Origin: Promethearchaeota archaeon
Lineage (GTDB): Archaea; Asgardarchaeota; Lokiarchaeia; Sigynarchaeales; SOKP01
DNA length: 5,478 nucleotides
Direction of reading: 5' to 3'
Assembly: GCA_016839845.1 (NCBI GenBank)
Contig: JAEOTL010000279.1
Span: forward strand, 1 to 5,478
Position 1 is the first letter of the stretch. Every line of letters begins with the position of its first letter. Made by a program: the position numbers and the translations under genes. This document shows positions 1 through 5,478 of the stretch, piece after piece. Under the pieces are notes generated by a model. The model saw only the letters and a list, made by a program, of their open reading frames with translations, was not told the origin of the DNA and did not search any database.

Positions 1-665
1 ATAGTTGCTGGATTTCGTGGATCATCTTCAGGGAGATCATATTCTGCCTTCCCTACTAAATCAGCACCAACATCAGCAGTTTTAGTGTATATTCCGCCCC
101 CACACTTCATAAATAAAGCAACACTACTAGCTCCAAAACTAAATCCCAGCACTATCATAGGATCGGGTATAATCCAATATAAAATTGAAACTCCGATTAG
201 AGCAACTCCAACTACTGCGAGTCCCATAACTGAACCCCCAAAAAAAGCTATATCAAATCCTTTTTTGGTTCCTATCGTGCAACCTTGGGCAGCTCGTGTA
301 TTTGCTTTAACACCGACATACATCCCTAACCAGCCAGCCAGCATAGATCCAACAGCACCAATTATATAAGCAACCATTTGTTCCCAATTTAAGGCCTCTG
401 CAAATAACCGGGTATATGTATCACTTTCTTTTAAAGGGGATGGTAAGAATAACATAGCAACTGCTAGAACTGCAACGAAGATCCCTAGGATCTTATACTG
501 AACTTTAATATACGTTTTCGCTCCTTCTTCGATATATCCTGCTACTTCCACCATTCTTTCGTTTCCAGGATCTTCTTTTAGCACTAAATATCTAAAATAA
601 AGTGCCATTGCGATAGAGATTATCCCCGCGATTAAAGCAACAATTAAAATTATTGGTACAGCCAT
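1..665 (-). CDS. hppA: Membrane-bound ion-translocating pyrophosphatase, N-terminal part (runs off the window)
   Basis: This enzyme hydrolyses cytosolic pyrophosphate and uses the energy to pump H+ and/or Na+ across the cell membrane. Only the first 221 residues are present; the family is usually about 650-800 residues. Identification rests on residues 189-220: a GGGIYTK segment, then DVGADLVGKAE (the D-x7-K-x-E motif, D198, K206, E208), then PEDDPRNPA, the family's pyrophosphate/Mg-binding signature. Upstream, GYIEEGAKTYI (about 43-53), GMYVGVKANTRAA (about 114-126) and GGSVMGL (about 143-149) also fit. Hydrophobic segments lie near residues 2-24, 59-75, 98-117, 139-166 and 169-186. The ATG at 665-663 is fixed by an in-frame TGA nine bases upstream. 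Oddities are Lys187 where the family normally has a gate Arg, and Phe142 where many homologues have Arg in FRGG/FRSG. The residues that decide K+ dependence and ion specificity lie beyond the window, so H+ versus Na+ cannot be called. Confidence 0.96.
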   Translation of the reverse strand, partial: MAVPIILIVALIAGIISIAMALYFRYLVLKEDPGNERMVEVAGYIEEGAKTYIKVQYKILGIFVAVLAVAMLFLPSPLKESDTYTRLFAEALNWEQMVAYIIGAVGSMLAGWLGMYVGVKANTRAAQGCTIGTKKGFDIAFFGGSVMGLAVVGVALIGVSILYWIIPDPMIVLGFSFGASSVALFMKCGGGIYTKTADVGADLVGKAEYDLPEDDPRNPAT

Positions 666-671
666 AATTTT

Positions 672-709
672 TCACTTAATTTAGATTTTTTTGTTAAATT
701 TATTATAAA
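672..709 (-). promoter_or_regulatory. Candidate archaeal promoter and ribosome binding site of hppA
   Basis: On the minus strand a TTTATA box (positions 709-704) matches the archaeal TTTAWA consensus. Taking the usual spacing of about 26 bases from box centre to start, transcription would begin near 680 and give a leader of about 15 bases. That leader contains GTGA (675-672), a partial anti-16S match six bases before the ATG, so this mRNA would be short-leadered with a weak Shine-Dalgarno site. The box and spacing are seen; the start site is inferred. The region is so AT-rich that a chance TATA match is possible. Confidence 0.45.
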
Positions 710-823
710 TCAAATATACAATAATATCACTCAAAATTTCCTAAATCATTAAAATATTTTGAATTTAAGAGAAATTAATTTTCTAAGAAAAAGTAAAACA
801 TTTTAAATTGAACTGAATGTTTA

Positions 824-847
824 TTAATCATCATATTAGATGAATAA
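824..847. repeat. Imperfect 9-bp inverted repeat upstream of the TPR-nitrilase gene
   Basis: TTAATCATC (824-832) and GATGAATAA (839-847) pair at 8 of 9 positions across a 6-base spacer. The repeat ends just before the proposed BRE/TATA element at 851-863, a usual place for an archaeal activator site. No regulator is encoded in the window. The remainder of the 666-887 intergenic region is AT-rich, with no credible ORF or RNA gene. Confidence 0.25.
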
Positions 848-850
848 GGT

Positions 851-863
851 CGAAATTTAGTAA
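851..863 (+). promoter_or_regulatory. Candidate BRE/TATA promoter of the TPR-nitrilase gene
   Basis: A purine-rich CGAAA (851-855), resembling the TFB recognition element, directly precedes TTTAGTAA (856-863), resembling the archaeal TATA box. With the usual spacing of about 26 bases, transcription would start around 885, within a few bases of the ATG at 888. Together with the absence of any Shine-Dalgarno sequence before that ATG, this suggests a leaderless mRNA. TAAATAAAA just downstream is an alternative box. Confidence 0.4.
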
Positions 864-887
864 ATAAAACCATAAAATTGATAATAA

Positions 888-3800
888 ATGCCTTTATTGG
901 ATGAAAGCGGACTTTCTCTATTAAATAAAGCCCGAGAACAAAGAAAAACATATAACTGGTTGGAAGCAGTAAGGCTATTTGATCGAGCTGTAGAATATTA
1001 TATTGACAATAAAGATCAAGAAAAAGTAATGGAAATTTGTATGGAACTTTTCCTTTATAGTTCTTTTTACTTCCCTACTGTTTCAACAACTGAACAACTT
1101 ATAGAAGTTAATAGTTTAGAACTTAAAATCATTGAAAAATGTGAATCTTTCTATAAGCAGTTAGGGAAAAAAGCTGAAGAATTGGAATGCACTGCTACTA
1201 AACTCCTACTTAATGCGTTCAATCAAATTCCTATAGTAGAAGCGGAGAAAACGATTGACAGATCAATTGAAATCTATAATAAACTAAATGAAATTTATAA
1301 TAAAGAAAAAAATGAAGAAGCTATTGCTCGGATTGTGCTAAGGAAAATTGCGGCTCTGAATATGAGAACAATACTTGGTCCTAATCCTCAAGAAATTAAA
1401 ACTTTCTCTCAAAAATTTATTGATCTTTTTGAAAATGGATGGGAAATCTCAAAAAATATTGGAAATGTGAATTACTTAATTTATTTCTTATATTTTATGT
1501 CGTATTGGTTTTACTTGAGCCACTATGTGTTTTTTTCTTATGAAAAGCATATTCAAGCAAGAAGACATAGAGATTTAATGGTAAAATTTGAAGAAGCTTT
1601 AAGGATCATTGATGATACTAACTATGAGGATATATTATTACTTGGAGTTTTACATGGTCAAATTGGTATGGTATACTGTGAATATGCTCTCAAAATTTGT
1701 GAGAGCGACTTAGAACAGAGAAAATATTTTAATAAAGGGATGAATTTTTTAGAGATTAGCATAGATAATGCAAGAAAGACAAAAGACAAGGCTACTTTAA
1801 TAACTTCAATTGGTGGATTGAACAGATATGCCTTTCTTAGTGGCAAAATAATGTATCTACAAAATAGAATTACTAAAGACATTCAAGAGACTGAAAGAGC
1901 AGGAAAGATATTTGTGGAATGCTTTGAACAAACGGGTTCTTTCGCGTGTGCTACGATTCTTTTTGGGCTATATTGGTTACCAAGTTTATATTATTCTAAT
2001 ACTGCCCAGATGAGCTTTTTTACACCGTTCCAAAGAATATCTTATGCTAAGAAAGCAATTGAATATGCTTTAAAAAATCTAAAAATAATTCCTATATTGG
2101 ATAATTATTCATATATGGCTCTTACTGTTTCTTATGCTGTCTTAGCGAAGTTAACCTCATCAAAAGAGGAACAGAATCAATATATCGAAAAATTGCTTAA
2201 TTACGCAAATGAAGCAGGTAAAATGGGAGAACAATATGGAGGAGGAGATGCTCGGACATTTGGATATGGTTCTTTATACAGAGCTTATAAAACTCTAGCA
2301 GACATCGCTGAAAATGAAGAAGAGAGAATTAAAATGCTGACATCTGCAATAGATTCTGCTGAAAAGTATATGGATTCTGGAACAGAATCTCGGACAGGTA
2401 TTATAGCAGCTCAAATGCGATTAGGGCTTCTTTATGAAGAACTCGGTATTTTAACTAAAGATAATCATAAATTATTGAATTCAAAAGAAAAATTGCTTGA
2501 AGCAATCAGAAGTAGCTTGGAAAGAGGATTTTATTCTTATGCAGGTACTAGCTATGAGTATGTTGCTCGTATAGAGGATCGATTAGGAAATCACACATCT
2601 TCAGCAGAATATTATTTAAATGCTCAGGAAAATCATGAAAAATCATTGGAAAGCATTGAATATAGGTTACTTAAAAAAAGAACTAAGGAAAAGATAGATT
2701 ATGCTCATGCTTGGAACTTGATTGAGAAGGCTAAAGCATATCATAGAAATGAAAGTCATTTAAAAGCAAAGGAAAGTTATGAAGAATCTAGTGAAATTCT
2801 ACAAAAAATCCCTAGGTATTCTTTCGAAGGATCCTATAATGCTGCTTGGGCTTTATTAGAAGAGGCAGAGCTATTAAGTAAACAGGAAAGACAAGAAGAA
2901 GCAATCAATCAGTATAAATTAACAATTCAAGCTTTCGAAGAAGTTATAAAAATACTTGAAAAAGCATTTGAAAAAGCTGAAGGACAACCTGAAAGGGTAC
3001 GAATAGATAAACTTCAGAAAGTCGCAAAAGTAAGAATAAATTATTGTAATGCTAGAATTAATCTAGAGGAGGCTATAATCTTGGGGAAAGCGGGGGATCA
3101 CTCAACAGCTGCGGAAAAATTTGCTATTGCAGCATCTGTTTTTAGAACTGTGTGTACACGATATAAGTTAGAAAGAGAAAGAAAGGAACTTGAAGCAATA
3201 TATTATCTTTGTCGAGCATGGGAAAGCATGGAACTTGGAGAAAAATTTGAAGAACCAGAAAGGTTTGACTATGCTGCAAACCTATTTACAAAAGCTAGTA
3301 ATTTCTTTATTGATACAAAATTAAAGTTATTGGCTTCAGGTAATTCAGCATTTTGTCAAGCTCTTGATTTAAGTTGCAGGTTTGATGAGTCAACAGATAT
3401 TAATAGGAAAATGGATCTATATCCTAAAGTAAAATTGATGTTAAATAAGGCAGCTTCCTCTTATGGTAAAAGTGGTTTTGAAAATGTAGCAAATTGGGCT
3501 TTAGCTACTTCGATATATTTTGATGCTGCTTGGCACTTAATTCAAGCTGATAAAGAAATGGATATCAATGAAAAAGGAAGGTTATTGAGCATTGGTTCAA
3601 ATTATTTAAAGTCATCCTTAGAATTATTTAATAAAGCGGGATATAAGAATAAAGTTATTGAGGTTCAAGACAGATTAAACAGAGTAGAGAAGGAAGAATC
3701 CATCTTGTTTTCCGCTTTAAATACTATAAAAGAACCATCAATTTCTCGAAGTACTATAGGTATAGTTGCTCCTTCTTGTCCTATTGAAAGTAGCCAATCT

Positions 3801-4748
3801 CCCAGACTAGGAGAAGCTCGGCGGTTCACTGAAGAGGAACTTCGAGTTACCATGGAGAGAATGGAAAGAAAAAAGTATGAACTTATTTATAAAGATTTGG
3901 TTAAAGAATATTCTAAAGTTCAAAGAAGAGAATGCAGGGTTGGTATTGCCCAAATAGGTGTGTCTAAGAAGGGGAATATAATGGATGAACTCTATGAAAT
4001 GAGTGCTTCAGGTCTGCTAAGAATTAGAGAAAATGAGATTGAAAAAATAAGATCTCAAGTTAAAGTCATGATTGAAAAAGCACACAGTGAAGGAGTCAAT
4101 ATTCTACTCTTCCCAGAAATGACTATTGATCTGAACTACGGGGAAGTTCTAAAAGAAATTGCAGATCAGGCTAAATTGTATGATATGTATATTGTTCCAG
4201 GCTCTTTTCATGATACAGAAACAAAAAGAAATATTAGTTTGGTTTTTGGAACAGAGGGTATTCTCTGGGAACAAGAGAAGCATATTCCCGCAACTATTAG
4301 TTTTGAGGCTGGAAAACACTTCAAAGAAGGAATAGATGTTGGTATGATACCACGCAAAACAATCATTTGTAATACAGAATATGGAAGAATAGTTATTGTG
4401 ATTTGTCGAGATTTTCTTGATATGGATCTCAGAGTAGAATTGAAAAATTTTGAACCCCCAATAGATATAATTCTTAATCCCGCGTTTACTCCAGTTACAG
4501 CAGATTTTAAAGCAGCCCATTTTGACGCCCGTCGATCCATTTATGCCTATTCATTTTTCGCCAACATTGGAGAATTTGGAGAATCTCTCATTTATACTCC
4601 AGAAAAAGACCGGACTGAGCGACTTGTCCCCGCAAAAGAAGAAGGATTGATTTTCAAAGATATAGATCTATTCAAGCTGCGTTCTGAACGTAAAAAGTGG
4701 GAAAAAGAACAAAAAAAGGAACAGATGTTTATTCAAAGCACACGATAA
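888..4748 (+). CDS. Giant TPR-repeat protein with C-terminal nitrilase-superfamily (carbon-nitrogen hydrolase) domain
   Basis: A 1286-residue protein, predicted cytosolic with no signal peptide. Residues 1 to about 935 are alpha-helical with TPR-like character, clearest at about 604-690 (two units 45 residues apart, W609 and W654, each with an A-W-x-L start) and at 722-807; further AW signatures are at W778 and W882. Residues 949-978 form a Ser/Pro-containing linker, followed by a charged helix (980-1010). Residues 1017 to about 1270 form a full C-N hydrolase domain: RVGIAQIGV, LLFPE with catalytic Glu1077, VPGS (1103-1106), EKH with Lys1131, VICRD with nucleophile Cys1173, the late DARRSIYAYSFFANIGEFG block (1213-1231) and IDLFKLRSER near the end. 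Such domains cleave amides or nitriles, or transfer acyl groups; the substrate is unknown. TPRs normally bind protein partners, so a scaffolded or sensor-controlled amidase is inferred. The ATG is fixed by an in-frame TAA immediately before it. Residues 196-218 are unusually aromatic. Domain assignment is firm; biological role is not. Confidence 0.93.
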   Translation: MPLLDESGLSLLNKAREQRKTYNWLEAVRLFDRAVEYYIDNKDQEKVMEICMELFLYSSFYFPTVSTTEQLIEVNSLELKIIEKCESFYKQLGKKAEELECTATKLLLNAFNQIPIVEAEKTIDRSIEIYNKLNEIYNKEKNEEAIARIVLRKIAALNMRTILGPNPQEIKTFSQKFIDLFENGWEISKNIGNVNYLIYFLYFMSYWFYLSHYVFFSYEKHIQARRHRDLMVKFEEALRIIDDTNYEDILLLGVLHGQIGMVYCEYALKICESDLEQRKYFNKGMNFLEISIDNARKTKDKATLITSIGGLNRYAFLSGKIMYLQNRITKDIQETERAGKIFVECFEQTGSFACATILFGLYWLPSLYYSNTAQMSFFTPFQRISYAKKAIEYALKNLKIIPILDNYSYMALTVSYAVLAKLTSSKEEQNQYIEKLLNYANEAGKMGEQYGGGDARTFGYGSLYRAYKTLADIAENEEERIKMLTSAIDSAEKYMDSGTESRTGIIAAQMRLGLLYEELGILTKDNHKLLNSKEKLLEAIRSSLERGFYSYAGTSYEYVARIEDRLGNHTSSAEYYLNAQENHEKSLESIEYRLLKKRTKEKIDYAHAWNLIEKAKAYHRNESHLKAKESYEESSEILQKIPRYSFEGSYNAAWALLEEAELLSKQERQEEAINQYKLTIQAFEEVIKILEKAFEKAEGQPERVRIDKLQKVAKVRINYCNARINLEEAIILGKAGDHSTAAEKFAIAASVFRTVCTRYKLERERKELEAIYYLCRAWESMELGEKFEEPERFDYAANLFTKASNFFIDTKLKLLASGNSAFCQALDLSCRFDESTDINRKMDLYPKVKLMLNKAASSYGKSGFENVANWALATSIYFDAAWHLIQADKEMDINEKGRLLSIGSNYLKSSLELFNKAGYKNKVIEVQDRLNRVEKEESILFSALNTIKEPSISRSTIGIVAPSCPIESSQSPRLGEARRFTEEELRVTMERMERKKYELIYKDLVKEYSKVQRRECRVGIAQIGVSKKGNIMDELYEMSASGLLRIRENEIEKIRSQVKVMIEKAHSEGVNILLFPEMTIDLNYGEVLKEIADQAKLYDMYIVPGSFHDTETKRNISLVFGTEGILWEQEKHIPATISFEAGKHFKEGIDVGMIPRKTIICNTEYGRIVIVICRDFLDMDLRVELKNFEPPIDIILNPAFTPVTADFKAAHFDARRSIYAYSFFANIGEFGESLIYTPEKDRTERLVPAKEEGLIFKDIDLFKLRSERKKWEKEQKKEQMFIQSTR

Positions 4749-4772
4749 TAATTATATAAAAGATATTCAGAG

Positions 4773-4800
4773 TTTTTTTTATACTATTCTTTATTTCTTC
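4773..4800 (+). terminator. U-tract terminator candidate after the TPR-nitrilase gene
   Basis: Eight consecutive T (4773-4780) begin 24 bases after the TAA stop and are followed by a second pyrimidine-rich stretch (4788-4800). There is no GC-rich hairpin, but archaeal RNA polymerase can terminate at U-tracts alone. This supports separating the long gene from the downstream transporter gene. Confidence 0.5.
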
Positions 4801-4820
4801 GATTATTAAAAATTTATTTC

Positions 4821-4833
4821 AAAAGATTATAAA
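4821..4833 (+). promoter_or_regulatory. Candidate TATA element of the TauE/SafE-like gene
   Basis: AAAAGA (4821-4826), a BRE-like purine run, precedes TTATAAA (4827-4833). The usual spacing would put the transcript start near 4856 and give a leader of about 39 bases. Other AT boxes in this gap, for instance around 4845-4853, are nearly as good, so the exact element is uncertain. Confidence 0.35.
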
Positions 4834-4836
4834 GTG

Positions 4837-4859
4837 AAATGATTTTTAATAAATCATTT
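4837..4859. repeat. Perfect 9-bp inverted repeat, possible operator
   Basis: AAATGATTT (4837-4845) and AAATCATTT (4851-4859) are exact reverse complements separated by TTAAT. The repeat lies between the best TATA candidate and the predicted transcript start of the TauE/SafE-like gene, where archaeal repressors commonly bind. A 9-bp arm is longer than most chance repeats nearby, although AT-rich DNA lowers its significance. It could also form a weak RNA hairpin at the tail of the upstream transcript. Confidence 0.35.
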
Positions 4860-4894
4860 AAAGAAATTAAAAAAAATCATAGGTTTGGTTATTT

Positions 4895-5478
4895 TTGGTC
4901 TTAGAAATATATCAAATTATACTTTTAATTACTATTGGTATCCTTGTGGGAATTAATTTGAGTTTTATAGGTCAAACAGGTCAGGGAGTAGTTCTCCCTC
5001 TCATTTTATTAATTACAGGCGATGTACTTTTAGCGATAGCTATTAACGTATTAAACGATCTTATAGGTGCTATACCAGTTGCGATAAATTATGTGAGAAA
5101 GAAACAGTTCCAAATATATAAAAATTTGGCTGTTTTATTGGCGATCTCATTATCTACAGCTCTTTTAGGAGTATATATTTTAATGGCAACACAACTAAAA
5201 ATAATATTTGGGTGGTTCATACCGTTATTCATTATAGTCTTAGGTTTTACTATTCTTAACAGGGGATTTCCAACAGCAGAAACGTTAAATAAATTAGTAC
5301 AAAAAATAGGGTTGAAATTTAAAAAGAATAAGGATAATTCCACAAATGTAGTAGTTGATGATCGAAATACTACAATAAAACCCTATTCAAAATTATTCTT
5401 CATTTTAACAATTATTTTAGGTATTCTTGTAGGTCTTAATTCTGGGATCTTTGGAGCAAATTCAGGTCTTATCATTAC
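4895..5478 (+). CDS. TauE/SafE (DUF81)-like membrane transporter, N-terminal part (runs off the window)
   Basis: Reading from TTG at 4895 gives 194 residues of an open membrane protein with no stop before the window end. Hydrophobic segments lie near residues 6-24, 31-52, 54-65, 77-97 and 103-121, followed by a polar, lysine-rich loop (about 138-168) and a new hydrophobic segment (169-194). The pattern is that of TauE/SafE proteins, which are anion-type exporters linked to sulfite, sulfoacetate and other organosulfur compounds. They have a Gly-rich first helix followed by a conserved Pro (P35), a helix like AIAINVLNDLIGAIP, a short Y-x-R-K loop, and a second half repeating the first: GILVGIN (15-21) recurs as GILVGLN (176-182). 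The usual GxGGG is replaced by GQTGQG (26-31), so this is a divergent member and its substrate is unknown. The upstream in-frame stop is TAG at 4880-4882. No ATG occurs in frame until well inside the protein, so TTG at 4895 is the best start, with AGGT ten bases upstream as a weak ribosome site. Confidence 0.75.
   Translation, partial: MVLEIYQIILLITIGILVGINLSFIGQTGQGVVLPLILLITGDVLLAIAINVLNDLIGAIPVAINYVRKKQFQIYKNLAVLLAISLSTALLGVYILMATQLKIIFGWFIPLFIIVLGFTILNRGFPTAETLNKLVQKIGLKFKKNKDNSTNVVVDDRNTTIKPYSKLFFILTIILGILVGLNSGIFGANSGLII

Noticed and set aside
85..369. Open frame of 94 codons on the plus strand
   Set aside because: It is antisense to the clearly conserved pyrophosphatase gene and its Pro/Thr/Ile-rich translation resembles no protein family.
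751..760. Palindrome AAAATATTTT and nearby TCAAAAT/ATTTTGA pair (731-762)
   Set aside because: These arms are short, made almost only of A and T, and expected by chance in such DNA.
1658..1882. Minus-strand open frame with hydrophobic translation
   Set aside because: It is the shadow of a helical part of the TPR region, with no independent start signal or family resemblance.
3665..3853. Minus-strand open frame opposite the linker
   Set aside because: It is a short shadow of the Ser/Pro linker coding sequence and has no supporting signals.
4149..4540. Two overlapping open frames on the minus strand
   Set aside because: Both lie opposite the conserved nitrilase domain, including the catalytic Lys and Cys region, and are shadows of it.
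5089..5343. Minus-strand open frame of 84 codons
   Set aside because: It is antisense to the TauE/SafE-like frame, whose membrane pattern and half-repeat are the better reading of this stretch.
1..5478. Searched for CRISPR arrays, tRNA or rRNA genes, insertion-sequence ends and tandem repeats
   Set aside because: I saw no direct-repeat arrays, cloverleaf-like segments, transposase fragments or terminal repeats, and intergenic space is limited to two AT-rich gaps.

Overview
This is an AT-rich window with one complete gene and two genes cut by the window edges. I read it as archaeal. The upstream regions carry TATA-like elements (one with a purine-rich BRE-like stretch before it), Shine-Dalgarno sites are weak or absent, and a U-tract follows the long gene. 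Low GC, a membrane pyrophosphatase and very large TPR proteins would suit an Asgard (Lokiarchaeia-like) genome, but nothing here is diagnostic, so the taxon is a guess.

Layout. Positions 1-665 (minus strand) encode the first 221 residues of a membrane-bound, ion-pumping pyrophosphatase (hppA), identified by its highly conserved first pyrophosphate-binding segment. A 222-bp AT-rich region (666-887) separates it from a divergently transcribed gene at 888-4748 (plus strand). That gene encodes a 1286-residue protein with about 930 residues of TPR-like helical repeats, a short linker and a coiled helix, then a complete carbon-nitrogen hydrolase (nitrilase superfamily) domain with the Glu-Lys-Cys catalytic residues in place. 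A 146-bp AT-rich gap (4749-4894) with a U-tract terminator candidate and a perfect 9-bp inverted repeat leads to a third gene, 4895 to the window end (plus strand). It encodes a TauE/SafE-like membrane protein, probably starting at TTG.

The three genes do not form an obvious pathway. hppA is a housekeeping energy gene on the other strand, and the TauE-like gene seems to have its own promoter. The most notable object is the TPR-nitrilase fusion: a cytosolic protein in which a very large repeat scaffold, probably a sensor or partner-binding platform, is joined to a cysteine amidase-type enzyme. Its architecture resembles TPR-CHAT proteins with a different cysteine hydrolase at the C-terminus, but its substrate and role cannot be read from the sequence.
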